NCBI RefSeq assembly: GCF_963169125.1 | Contig: NC_084800.1 | Span: forward strand, 148,920,397-148,984,396 | Length of the DNA: 64,000 nucleotides | Direction of reading: 5' to 3' | Source: Humulus lupulus | Lineage: Eukaryota > Streptophyta > Magnoliopsida > Rosales > Cannabaceae | Shown here: positions 12,690-23,435 of the stretch, piece after piece | Layout: every line of letters starts with the position of its first letter | Numbering within the stretch: position 1 is the first letter of the stretch | The notes under the pieces: generated by a model | The model's database searches: none | Told to the model about the DNA's origin: nothing | The model's input: only the letters and a program-made list of their open reading frames with translations | Position numbers and translations under genes: made by a program

Positions 12690-13113
12690 GTAAGTTTTTG
12701 AAACTCCCTGCTTCTAATTTCTCGTGATGCATGCTTCTGGTGGTATACTGTTTGAGTCTTTCTGTTTCTGGTTTTAAATGCCTGTAGACAGAATGTTTTG
12801 TAGGAGCAGTAGAGTTACGATTTAGTTTAAAAATTCAAGATCATGCTTTTTTGGACGTAAAACCGAAGTATCATTTCGATTTTTAAGCCAGTTGAAAAAT
12901 AAATTTTTCCCGCCCTAAGGGGAGTTGAAAAAGCTTTCACAGAAAAACTTTTTACTTTCACCCTTTGATCCGCTTTTCAAACTGCTCGTGCTGAAAAACT
13001 AGCTTTTTAATAGAATGCTGTTATGTAAAAGCCTAACTTTTACACTCGACCAGCGTTATTCTAAAAGCTTTTTAGAGTTCTATTTCCTCACCTCCCCATT
13101 CTTCTGTTTGCAG
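12690..13113 (+). other. Predicted 5' UTR intron of the antisense gene
   Basis: The 5' site is TTG|GTAAGT at 12690 and the 3' site is TTTGCAG at 13107-13113, preceded by a T-rich tract. The following exon carries an ATG at 13120 opening a 36-codon frame that closes with TGA at 13228-13230. That frame is in phase with the main ORF at 13261, so it could be either an upstream ORF or an N-terminal extension cut by a CGA to TGA change. Confidence 0.45.
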
Positions 13114-13260
13114 ACTTTAATGCTAGATTTGTGGGGAGGTGAAAGACCTATCGACGACGACCTTCTTGCCCAGCTGCTCGAGGGGGAAGAACAACCAACT
13201 GTACGCGTCCACGAGATTCTTTTTTCGTGATCCTCTTCCAGACCCCTTCCTTCCTTTCCA

Positions 13261-15769
13261 ATGGCCCGCTCCAAGTCCTCTGGCAAGAAAAGGCCCGAGT
13301 CTGAAAACAACCCTACTCCTCCTGCCCAGCCTGGTTCGCAGGCTGGGGCTCCCTCGACCAGCGGTCGAGAAGATCTTGTTCCTGACCCTAATATCCAAAC
13401 TAGGGCTCGTCCTCGTCATCGGAATCCGCCTGATGTCGAGTGGTATACTCCCCCAGCCAGTTCAGTGACCCTTCGAATGGTTGCCAACTGTTTCAGGAAA
13501 TTCCCCCTTACGGGGGTAACCATTACACGTCCCACCGAGGACCAGAGGGCTAACCGTCCAGGAGGGGCGAACAGCGCCTGGTCCCAGTATCACATTGAAG
13601 AGGGAGCTTATCTCCCTCTTCATCCCTTCTTTGTGGGGGTGGCCAATTATTTCGGCGTCGCTCCCTTCCAAATAACTCCAAACGGATATAGGATGTTGGC
13701 CGCACTCTATGTCCTGTACAAACTCAAAAAATGGCCAGAACCTTCACCCCATGAGGTCAACTATCTTTTTGACCTCAAGTCCAACCCACAGCACAACGGG
13801 ACGGGCTTTTTCCATTTCTGCCACCAGGAGACCCGCCGGACGTTCCTGAGTGGTACTACCCACATATCAAACGTGGGGCATTACAACAAGGAGTACTTCT
13901 TTACTCCGGACATAACCAGTAACAACTTGGCCTTCGCGAGAGGAGGTATAAACTTATCTTCGTCTAGTCGATACTTTAACATAGAATGTTTCCTTTCATA
14001 TTTCCTCAAACTTGATCTGTTTTTCAGGCCCTTGGTTATGTCCGGCCCCAACACCAGACATGGTGTCGAGGTCTAACATTCTTGCCAGGATGTCTGATGC
14101 AGCAAAATGTGTCAAGACCCTGACACTTGAAGAGAATTTGAGGTCGTCTGGCCTCCTGGCTCCTCGCCATGAAAATAGAGGGTCCGTGGTGGACGAAGCC
14201 ACTGCTGAGGGGGTTCCCGAGCAGCAACCTCCTGTGCCTCCTCCTAGGAGGAGGCCAACAGGAGTTACGATCAGGGAACCCACGGGTAGCCCTTCCGCAG
14301 AAAGGCCTTCTGCTCCCCAAGGCAAGGGGAAAGAAAAGGCCAAAGAGCCTATTGTTGACTTGGGAGAATCTTCCGATGATAACGGTAAAGTTATTTCGCT
14401 TTTAAACAGTTTGCCGATTCCCTGTCACTTGTTTGATGGGGATGGAAACTTTACATATGTCCAAACTTAGGATCAGACTTCTTCATGCCAGATAATGAGT
14501 ATATGACTAATAGAGTCAATAGTGTAGCGACCAATAGTTATAGCTGGGGTATTTACTTTGTTACCTCCTTTCAATTGTCTATCTTACTTTCTCCTACCTC
14601 CTATTTTTTTAAACTTGTTATGTTTATCTTCATGCAGATATGTCAACTCCCAACATTTTTGACATGTACCAGGCCGAGGAGGAAGAGGAAGTTCCTCAAC
14701 TCCAATGGAAGCCCAAGAAGAGATCTGGCGAATCTAGTCGAGGCCCTCCAGCCAAGAAGGGTCGATCAGAAGATCCTCCTCAGGGAACGCCTTCTGGGCA
14801 AAGTCCTGCGCCAACTGGGCGAACTCCTACTCCTCCTCCAGCTCCTTCCATGCAGCAAAACGCTCCCGCCTTGCCCAACCCTCCAGCCGCACCGGCCAGA
14901 GAGCAGCTTTCTCGCGAAGAGGCTCATGGGGCCAGACTTATGAGCCGTGCCATTCGATCTGCCAGGGACCACCTCAATCGTACTGGCAAAGGCGAGCGTG
15001 TTAGGGCCGCAATGGTCCAGGCTGAAGAGCTGCCAGTCGATCAGATCCTGAACAGGGCTTTGAACGAAATCTCCAGCGTAAGTGTTTCGTTATTCTTTGA
15101 GTTTTTAGTTTTTTAGCCCTCGTGATAAGTTCTAACTCCTTTTTTCTTTGTGAACAGGCCTTACTTTCTGCCATTACTGCTCGTACCCGAGCCCAGGCTT
15201 ACATCGAGCAGGTCGAGGCAAAAGCCATCGAGAGGTATCAGGTGAAGGCGGCCGAGGAGCTTTCGGCTGCTGAGGCTAAGCATGCTAAGGAGTTGGAGGC
15301 AATGGTCCGAGAGAGGGACGCGGCGGTGACTAAGCTATCAGAGGCTGAAGCTATGAAGGAAGCAGCGGTCAAGTTGAGACAGGACTACCGAGATTTCAAC
15401 AAAGCTCATCTCCGCGAAATCAAGCATCTGGGGGAGGTACTCAAGACCAAGGACGAGGCCATTCGCACTCTCGGGGGCAAGGTGAAGCAGCTGGAGCTTG
15501 ACAACTCCAAGAATCTGGAAAAGTATAAGAGGACTACACTCCTATGTTTCTACAATTTCTGGAAACACAATCAGGGTGCTGACTTTAGCTACCTTTCAGA
15601 GGAAGTCAGAAATGCGGAGTTGGCTCGATGTGCTGCCCAACTGGCCGAAGAGGAGGAAAGAGCTGCAACCCCTGCCACTCGAAACGTCGCTGGTGCAGAA
15701 GAAGAAATTGTTGAGGAAGCGACTAACCAGGTTGCTGCCCAGGACCCTCCGGCCCCGAATGCCTCTTGA
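13261..15769 (+). CDS. Spliced antisense gene of Tat element C ('putative gypsy type transposon' family)
   Basis: Four exons, 13261-13945, 14028-14384, 14638-15077 and 15158-15769, join into an open frame of 697 codons; all three introns (82, 253 and 80 bp) start GT and end AG and keep phase. Residues about 60-230 have a globular region (PLHPFFVGVANYFGVAPFQI, then TPNGYRMLAALY) resembling the plant family Pfam names Transposase_28, 'putative gypsy type transposon'. A Pro/Ser/Lys-rich middle follows, then a long charged, Ala/Glu-rich probable coiled coil (about 500-650) and an acidic tail. It runs opposite to gag-pol, downstream of pol and before the 3' LTR, the place where Tat-lineage elements are known to carry an antisense ORF. 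Its biochemical role is unknown. The frame is open although gag-pol is not. The start is uncertain: an in-phase ATG at 13120 precedes a TGA at 13228. Confidence 0.8.
13946..14027 (+). other. Antisense gene intron 1
   Basis: The 82-bp intron has GTATAAAC at its 5' end and TTTTTCAG at its 3' end. Splicing joins ...AFARG to GPWLCP with a codon split after its first base. Without splicing, the frame ends at 14076. Confidence 0.75.
14385..14637 (+). other. Antisense gene intron 2
   Basis: The 253-bp intron runs from GTAAAGTT to CATGCAG, AT-rich with a T-run near its 3' end. Splicing joins SSDDN to DMSTPNIFD, again with the codon split after its first base. Confidence 0.75.
15078..15157 (+). other. 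Antisense gene intron 3
   Basis: The 80-bp intron runs from GTAAGTGT to GTGAACAG with a T-rich tract before the acceptor. Splicing joins NEISS to ALLSAITARTRA between whole codons. Confidence 0.78.
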
Positions 15770-16423
15770 ATTCTTCTCATTTATTATTATTTTTTTTGGA
15801 TATATGACCCAAGGGTCGTGATGTAAAGACAATAGTTTCTTTTTAAATTTTGCTGCATGGGCAGTGAATCTTTTTTCTTTGAACAATTACATCCAAGTTG
15901 AGATGCTTACGGTGTAAAAGCTTAACTCTTGGTGCTATAAATATTTATTATAACATTTTTCCGTATGACCGGACTTAGCATAGTACTTTGGCATGATTTA
16001 ACAAAACATAAATATTGAAAAATACTCTAAGTACTGCAGCATGCTTTCACTTATTTTGTTCATGTGTTTACATACCTTGAGAGTATGCTTTGCTATCGAT
16101 GTGCCTTATATGCCCCCCAAGTGATCGAGGAGCGTGAGGTCCTGTTCGTAGTAAACTGATATTTGTAATACAGCAAAACAACACATGTAATGAACAAATA
16201 CTTGTAAATATAAATTCACAAAGGTTGGCAAGAATGACTGGCTGAGCACAGTACCTTATAATCTCGTATTAAAAATGGACTAAACATGTCTTTACGAGTG
16301 ATTCTAAAATAGAATCTTACATATACGAGCAGTTGGCCATACAACGTGGCGAACCCTCTTTGCAAAACTTGTAAAAATTAAGAAGAGAAATTTAAACAAG
16401 CCAGTCCTTTAAGAAGGGTTGTT
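15770..16423. other. Convergent noncoding spacer between antisense gene and pol of element C
   Basis: The AT-rich 654-bp stretch lies between the ends of two convergent genes. It holds T-runs just after the antisense stop and TATAAATATTTATTATAA at 15937-15954, either of which could serve in 3'-end formation. No coding frame or repeat is evident. Confidence 0.6.
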
Positions 16424-17305
16424 CATTGATAATACTTGCGCAGGTGTTCTCCATTCCAATAGCGCGGAACGAGATCTCCGTTTAAGCGTGCAAGTTTGTA
16501 GGTGCCTGGGTGAAGGGTTTCTTCAATCTGGTAAGGTCCTTCCTAGTTAGGTCCGAGCACTCCAGCAGTGGGGTCGCGGGTATTTAAGAAAACTCGTCGT
16601 AGTAACAAATCTCCGACGTTGAATTTTCTTTCCTTAACTTTGGAGTTAAAGTACCGGGCGACTTTTTGCTGATATGCAGCAACTCGGAGTTGAGATTTTT
16701 CTCGTATCTCGTCGATCGAGTCTAGGGACTCCATCATCAGCTGACTGTTCATGTCTTGGTCGTAAGTCAAACGCCGATGTGAGGGGGGATCTAACTCGAC
16801 ATGTAACATGGCCTCATATCCGTAAGCTAGGGAAAATGGGGTATGCCCTGTTGCTGTTCGGTGAGATGTTCTATATGACCAGAGGACTTCAGGTAGTTGC
16901 TCCGGCCATGCTCCTTTAGCCTCTTCAAGTCTTTTCTTCAGGGTGTCCTTAAGAGTTTTGTTCACGGCTTTGACTTGCCCATTCGCCTGTGGATGTGCAA
17001 CTGAAGAAAAACTTTTAATGACCCCATGCCTTTCGCAGAAATCTGTGAATAAATCACTGTCAAATTGGGTCCCGTTGTCTGAAACTATCTTCCTGGGTAA
17101 TCCATACCGGCATACAATGTTCCTGATGACGAAGTCAAGAACGTTTTTGGTTGTGATGGTTGCGAGTGGTTCAGCTTCAGCCCATTTCGTGAAGTAATCG
17201 ACTGCCACAATTGCGTACTTTACTCCTCCTTTTCCTGTTGGCAGGGATCCAATAAAATCTATCCCTCATATTGCGAAGGGCCATGGGCTCTGCATCTGTT
17301 TTAGT
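16424..17305 (-). pseudogene. Element C integrase, C-terminal two thirds
   Basis: The core reads VAVDYFTKWAEAEPLATITTK, then the second catalytic Asp in IVSDNGTQFDS and the third acidic residue after AHPQANGQ. ATGHTPFSLAYG and LLLRRVFLN follow. A TAG at 16543-16545 interrupts what reads as NWEGPYQIEETL in the family (TGG to TAG); the frame then stays open to LRKYYQ-stop at 16424. No chromodomain is present, as expected for the Tat lineage. The piece is one frame off the preceding pol segment because of an indel near 17421-17427. Confidence 0.85.
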
Positions 17306-17815
17306 TCATTTGGAGCTGCTCGTGGGATCTTGGAGAACCTTTAACATTTGTCGCATCTTCGCACATACTCCATTGAATCCTCGTTCATTGTTGGCCAGAA
17401 GTAACCTTGTCTTAGAACCTTTTTTTGCTAAACTCTGCCCCCCAGCATGATCTCCGCAGAAGCCTTCATGCACCTCCCTCATGAGCTCCTTAGCTTTTTC
17501 TGGTGTAATGCACCTGAGCAGTGGCATTGAATATCCTCTTCGGTACATAATGCCATCGACCAGTATATACCTAGCGGCCCGTCTTTGTAGAGTTTTGGCT
17601 TTGTTTCTATCTGTTGGCAGTGTGCCATTCGTCAGATATTCAAAGTATGGCGCCATCCACGTATCTTCTACACGAATCTCCATATTGGCTTCGGCCGCTT
17701 CTATGCTTGGCTTACTCAGTCTTTCTACTGGAACTATGTTCAAGGTATCAGCATCCTTTGCGCTTGCAAGTTTAGCCAAGGCGTCTGCATTCGAATTCTG
17801 GTCTCGCAGAATTTG
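17306..17815 (-). pseudogene. Element C pol linker and integrase zinc finger (frameshifted)
   Basis: It continues the RNase H frame after the TAG at 17816-17818. NSNADALAKLASAKD ends RNase H, then comes a linker, YILVDGIMYRRGYSMPLLRC, and the integrase zinc-finger start EVHEGFCGDHAGG. Directly afterwards the run of seven T at 17421-17427 shifts the frame, so the zinc-finger cysteines (RRCDKCQ in the other frame) are lost from this ORF, which ends at 17306. Confidence 0.82.
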
Positions 17816-19612
17816 CTATAGGGTGTATTTTGTGAACTGGGCTAGCAAATCTTTTGTTTTATTCAGGTAGGCCATCATCTTTAGGCCTCGCGCTTGATAT
17901 TCCCCCAGGATTTGATTCACGACTAGCTGAGAATCACTGTAAATATCAAGCGTCTTTATGCTCATGTCTCTTTCCATTCTCAATCCAGCTAGGAGTGCTT
18001 CGTATTCTACTTCATTGTTTGATGCCGCGAAGTCGAACCTGATTGCGCAGTGAAATCGATGCCCTTCTAGCGTTACCAATATCACTCCCGCTCCAGCGTG
18101 GGATTCGTTAGATGAACCATTTGTGAATAGTTTCCACAAAGGAGTCTTGTCTTGGGGCATGGGCACTTCAGGCTGTTCGCACTGCTCACCACCTGGGAGT
18201 TCGGTGAACTCCGCGACGAGATCGGCCAAGACTTGTCCCTTTATTGCTGCTCTGGGTGAATAAGTTACATCGAACTGCCCTAGTTCGACTGCCCATTTTA
18301 ACAATCTTCCAGCCGCCTCAGGTTTTTGGAGGACTTGCCGAAGGGGCTGGTCGGTTAAAACTGTAATAGGATGGGCTTGGAAGTAAGGACGCAACTTCCT
18401 AGAGGCTAGAATTAAGCAATATGCTAACCTTTCAATTGGCGGATACCTTAATTCCGCTCCAACCAGCAGTTTGCTGATATAGTAGACTGCTTTCTGTATG
18501 CCTTCTTCTTCCCGTACTAGTACCGCACTAGCAGCAACTTCAGTAATCGCCAGGTAGATAAACAAAGTTTCTCCTTCGATTGGCTTTGACAAGATGGGAG
18601 GTTGCGCCAGATGAGTTTTTAAGGCCTGGAATGCCTGCTCACAGTCTCCCGTCCATTCAAACTTCTTATGGCCTCTGGTTAGATTGAAGAAAGGGACACA
18701 TTTGTCAGTTAATTTGGAGATGAATCTACTCAGGGCAGCAATCCTTCCGGTCAAACTTTGTACATCTTTGATTTTCTCCGGTGACTTCATGTCGATCAGG
18801 GCTTTTATCTTATCAGGGTTGGCCTCGATTCCTCTTGAATTTACTATAAACCCTAAAAAATTCCCTGATCCGACTCCAAAGGAACATTTGAGGGGATTCA
18901 ACTTCATCCGGTACTTTCTTAGCACATTGAAGCATTCTTGCAGATCCCTCACATGCCCTTCTGCCTTCTTAGACTTTACCAGCATGTCATCCACATATAC
19001 CTCCATGTTTGCACTGATCAGATCCTTAAACATGTGGTTGACTAGCCGTTGGTAAGTCGCACCTGCATTTTTCAATCCGAAGGGCATTACTTTGTAACAG
19101 TATAAGCCCGTATCGGTTCGAAAGCTGGTGTGATCCTCGTCAGGGGGATGCTTGCTGATCTGGTTGTAGCCTGAATATGCATCCATGAATGAGAGGATCT
19201 CATGTCCTGCAGTTGCATCGACGAGCTGGTCGATCCTTGGGAGCGGGAAGCAGTCCTTTGAGCAGGCTTTATTGAGGTCTGTAAAATCCACACAGGTACG
19301 CCACTTGCCGTTAGGCTTGGGGACCAGTACCGGATTTGAGACCCACGAGGGATAAAACGCTACCCTGATGAATCCATTCTCCTTAAGTCTTTCGACTTCT
19401 TCTTTCAGAGCTCTTGATCTATCTTTATCGAGCAGCCTTCTCTTTTGTTGCACGGGCGGAAATGTTTTGTCTATGTTCAGGACATGGCTAATTACTGCAG
19501 GATCTATCCCTACCATGTATTTGTGTAACCAGGCGAAAACCTCCTGGTTCTTTTGCAAGAATTCCACCAGCGCTTGCTTTATAGTAGGCTCTAAGTTCTT
19601 CCCAACCTTCAT
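17816..19612 (-). pseudogene. Element C reverse transcriptase and double RNase H
   Basis: The open segment of 598 codons contains the RT with NGKWRTCVDFTDLNKAC, PLPRIDQLVDAT and the active site YVDDMLVKS at about 19000-18970. It then has a first, degenerate RNase H (FIYLAITEVAASAVL, lacking the usual Asp) and a second RNase H (LFTNGSSNESHAGAG ... NNEVEYEALLAGL). Two RNase H domains are typical of the Tat clade. In the second one the first catalytic residue, normally the Asp of VDGSS, reads Asn (TNGSS), so RNase H is probably inactive. The frame ends at a TAG (17816-17818) where the family has Gln. Confidence 0.88.
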
Positions 19613-19732
19613 GACTCTGGTCGGGTCTTTTCTGTCGAGTTGGACCTCCTCCAGGTCCTCGACGGGTCCAACATTTTCTTAGAAATCCCCAAAGCGAGGA
19701 TCCACATCTCCATCCTCCCTTTGGGAAACACC

Positions 19733-20464
19733 TTATTTGGTGGCTTCTCCACCGGATTGGGCTTGCGTGTCTATTGCCATCTGCAATCGATCTGGGGTAG
19801 TGCTCCTCGACGTCCCACTCTTTGCCTTTGTGATCGAGGTGTTGTAGCACTCCCTGGCTTCCCTTTGGTTCCCTATGACGCGTCCTATCCCCGCGTCTGT
19901 TGGGAATTTCATGGCTAAGTGCCACATAGAGATGACGACCCGTAGATCAACCAGTATGGGCCTTCCAATAGCGGCGTTGTATGTCGAAGGGCAATCGACC
20001 ACTACAAAAGTGGTGAGTAATGTCCTTGTTGTGGGCGCTGTACCCGTCGTTATTGGAAGCTTGACCATTCCGGCTAGGGCGAGTCCTTCTCCAGAGAAGC
20101 CGTATATGGTTTGATTGCAGGGCTCCAAGTCTTTTACGGACAACTTCATGCGTTCCAGTGTTGATTTATACAGGATGTTTACTGAACTTCCTGTATCGAC
20201 CAGTACCCTTTTTACCATCATGTTGGCCATTTGGATGTCCACGACCAGCGGATCGGAATGTGGGAATCGAACGTGCCGGGCATCGCCATCAGAGAAGGTT
20301 ATCTCACCCTCCTCTGACCGAGCCTTTTTTGGTGCATGGTCCTCCACTGCCATCATCTCGATGTCCTGGTTGTGACGTAGAGTCCGAGCATATCGTTCTC
20401 TGGCCTTTTCGCTATTTCCCGTGAGGTGCGGGCCTCCACAGATGGTTAAGAGTGTTCCGGCCAC
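19733..20464 (-). pseudogene. Element C aspartic protease region
   Basis: The segment carries the retroviral-type protease motif VLVDTGSSVNILY at about 20215-20180, then the GFSGEGLALAGMVKLP loop and the conserved YNAAIGRP motif. Upstream it begins within the gag-PR linker (TICGGPHLTGNSEKARERYA). The frame then drifts out of the normal PR-RT linker and ends at 19733; the RT frame is in the same phase after a stop-containing linker. Confidence 0.82.
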
Positions 20465-20530
20465 GGGGGCAGGCTGTAATGGTGGCGAGCGTTGGTGTGT
20501 AGACGCCTGCTCGTTGCTACCTGGAGCTTC

Positions 20531-22669
20531 TCATTGGGAAGTTCCCGAGGCCCGTACGTACCTTCTCAAGTGTCCTTGTCTAATAAGGAACTCGATTTCA
20601 TCTTTTAACTGGTTGCATTCGCTAGTGTCATGTCCGTAGTCGTTATGGTAACGACAGAACTTGGTGGTGTCTCTTTTCGAAATGTCTTTTCGAATGGGTC
20701 CTGGTTTCTTGTAACGCACACTAGAGCTTGTGGCCTGATAAAACTCCCCGAGACTCGACGAGGGCAGTGTAGTTAGTGAACCTAGGTTCATAACAATTAC
20801 CCTTAGCTCGTTTCTTGTCGGAGGTGGAAGGCTCGTTATATGGCCGTTTTCCACCATTTTTGCCATTACCGTTGCCGTTTTTGTGGCCTTTGTCGTTGCC
20901 ATTAGGTTTGGAACCATTGGCGGCTTTGGCAGGCTCGGCGGCCTTTTTACCCTTGTTCGAGGGTTTCCCATCATCAGTAATGGCTTCCTCGAGCTTGATG
21001 TAACGATCAGCTCGGTCCAAGAACTCCTGGGTCGTTTTAACTCCTTCCTTTCGGAGACTCTTCCAGAGGGGAGAGCAACGCTTTACCCCTGCGGTAATGG
21101 CCATCATCTTTCCTTTGTCTCCTACTGTTTTCGCTCCAGCCGCCGCTCGCATAAAGCGCTGGACGTAATCCTTCACTGACTCTCCGTCCTGCTGGCGAAT
21201 CTCGACCAGCTGGTTTGCTTTGGTTGGGTGCACACGACCCGCATAGAACTGCCCGTAGAACTCCCTTACAAACATTTCCCAAGAAACTATGCTTGCAGGC
21301 GGGAACTTAAAAAACCACTCCTGCGCTGCTTCAGAAAGTGTTGCAGGGAAGATCCTGCACCGAGCGTCTTCGGACACTTTCCGAATGTCCATCTGAATTT
21401 CAAAATTATTTACATGCGAGACTGGGTCCCCATATCCATCAAAGTTCGGGAGCGTAGGAATTTTGAACTTGCTGGGAGTTTCAGCGTTAGCTATCCTCTG
21501 GATGAAAGGAGTACCTTTCCTCCTGTCGTGGTCGATATAAGAAGTTCTTCCTCCGACTAGCTGCTGCACAGCCTGATTGAGTGCGTCTATCTGGGCTTGC
21601 ACTGTGGCAGGAATTGCGGTGGCCTCTGTGGCTGGGGGGAGGTTTTTTCCGTGCCTCTCGCGACGATCGTTGAGTACATCTCTCAGGTCCTCTTCTCTTC
21701 TTCGCTGCTCGCTACCTCCGAGCCAGGTGAAGACATTATTTTGTCTGGGCTGCCCCCCAGCATCTTGTCTATTTGGCTGGTCACCTTGAGGTACTTGGCT
21801 CGTGCCTTTACCTCTTTCTCCATTCCTCCCATCAGCATTTCCCTTGCCTGAGTCAGCCTCATTGTATCCGTGGCCATCTCTAAACCTTGACTGGCTGTGG
21901 TGAGACTGACTGTTCCCCCTATTCCCGTCTTTGGTAGAAACGCCCCGAGCGTTAGAGGGTGGCTTACGCTGGTCGCGGTGTCCCCGTGCATTATCATGCC
22001 GTGGGGGCCACGGACCGCAGAGCCTAGCTCCGAGTCCCTCCTGTTACCAGGAGGGTATTGGCCTCTGTTCGATTGGTTTGGCACATCGTTCTCATGGCGT
22101 CTAGGACTACGAGGCTGACGCTCGGCCCTATTCTGCCTTTGCTGCGGGGGATTACCCCGAGCAGCTTGGGATGGTGGATTTGCCTCAGGGTCCAACGGGA
22201 CATCGTCATGAGGTGTCTGAGGCTGTTCGGGCCTTTGAGGACTTGAAGGCTGAATTGGTGGGCTAGGATTGGGACCCCTCTGGGGTGGTCCATTCGGGGG
22301 TTGGTCAGGCTGCGAGGCAGGTGCGGCCTGATTTCTAGCCAACAGTAAGGCTGCTTCGAGGGCAGCCATGGCTTCGGTCTGGCGTCGATCCACCTCCGCC
22401 TGTCTCTCGCTCAACTCCGCACGCTGCCGATCAATCTCCTGCTGTTGCCGCGCCATAACTTCTGCGGCAGTTTCTTGATTGGCCTTCAGACTATCCAATT
22501 CTTCCTGCAACGCGCCCAGGGTGCTCTTTAGCGTCGCATCGTCCATTTCCTCCTCTTCAAAATCTAGTTGCGGCTCATCTTCTGCCATGCTTGCAGGGGG
22601 AGGAGGAGGTGGTGGATTCGACGGTGCAGCGGCGGTTGCCTGCCCAGTTTTCCTTCCTGCTTTCGCCAT
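20531..22669 (-). pseudogene. Element C gag
   Basis: Gag starts at ATG 22669 (MAKAGRKTGQ). The N-terminal part is Pro/Gln-rich with a predicted coiled coil (about 22550-22370). The capsid-like core (FKIPTLPNFDGYGDPVSHVNNFE, then AAQEWFFKFPPASIVSWEMF) lies at about 21480-21240, and a Tat-type zinc knuckle, FCRYHNDYGHDTSEC, at about 20660-20610. Two frame changes break it: one in the six-C run at 21753-21758 and one in the CCCC run near 20748. They restore the original phase between them. Both are in homopolymers, so consensus error is possible. Confidence 0.85.
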
Positions 22670-22698
22670 TGGTTTTCTTAACAGCAACAAATCAATCT

Positions 22699-22717
22699 CT
22701 CAATGAAAGCGCCAAAA
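22699..22717 (-). other. Primer-binding site of element C
   Basis: Three bases inside the 5' LTR end, the minus strand reads TGGCGCTTTCATTGAG. TGG pairs with a tRNA CCA end. I cannot assign the tRNA with confidence; TGGCGC starts are usual in the Tat and Athila groups. Confidence 0.55.
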
Positions 22718-23310
22718 TGTTGACCCAAGATTTGGCCAACTGACACGGAGTCAAAACGTGATTGATATGGACGAATGTATAGAGAACAACGCAATGACAA
22801 AAGTAAAGGAAACACAGTAATTTATAGTGGTTCGGCCCCAGGATCTGGTAATGACCTACGTCCACTTAGGATAATATTGATATAAAATCAGAGGGGTGAT
22901 CAAAGAACCAGGGTTCAATGAGTTTCACTCTTCTGTAAGGAACAATACAAATTTACTTGGAGAATTACTCTCGTTTCCTATGATTCAAAAGCTAAAAAAA
23001 GGTTGTCTTTCCTTGAGCCATCTCCTCTTATTTATAGGCTCAAGGAGGGTCACAGGAGATTGTTACAGATATTCTTCCCTGAATAATCAGATATCCAGAA
23101 GATTGTATGAGATAACTTCGGGATTGATAAAGATCTTCCCATAAATGTTGCCTTGTATGCGGAACTACCGAACAGACTGGTCGCGGGTAAGACAGGCTTA
23201 CCCCGATTCTATTGTGTCTCCTGGTCGATACTCTAGCAGACGCTTCCAGGTATCAGCCACGTGTCAAGAGATTATTCGCCACGTCACCGGTGCTAATTTA
23301 TTGGATAACA
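22718..23310 (-). mobile_element. Tat-type element C, 5' LTR (593 bp)
   Basis: It runs TGTTGACCC to GGATAACA, the same length as the copy at 11685, and is followed by target duplication ACATG (23311-23315). Together the LTRs bound an 11,626-bp element, 11685-23310. Confidence 0.92.
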
Positions 23311-23430
23311 ACATGCATTAAATCATAATCATGCATTTAACTCATTAAAGTCACACACAAAATCTCATTATGCCCTCCAGGCACACTAATCAAGGCCCTT
23401 AAGCCTTATTAGCGATTTTGGGTCGTTACA
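23311..23430 (-). mobile_element. Solo LTR 'B', second part, with right ACATG duplication
   Basis: The minus-strand reading from 23430 starts TGTAACGACCCAAAATCGC and resembles the LTR starts of D (60872) and E (32971). The first five bases, 23311-23315, are the target duplication of C. CTTTT at 23431-23435 is the right duplication of B. Confidence 0.83.
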
Positions 23431-23435
23431 CTTTT

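Noticed and set aside
13261..15769. Captured host gene in element C
   Set aside because: Introns suggested capture, but Tat elements are known to carry an antisense ORF here and the first domain fits the 'putative gypsy type transposon' family.
21228..22706. Several plus-strand ORFs opposite gag of C
   Set aside because: Gag-type composition on the minus strand explains them; no domain or splice signals support them.
9424..23430. Single 14-kb full-length element
   Set aside because: The outer sequence is only one LTR without internal region; all coding sequence belongs to C with its own LTRs and duplication.
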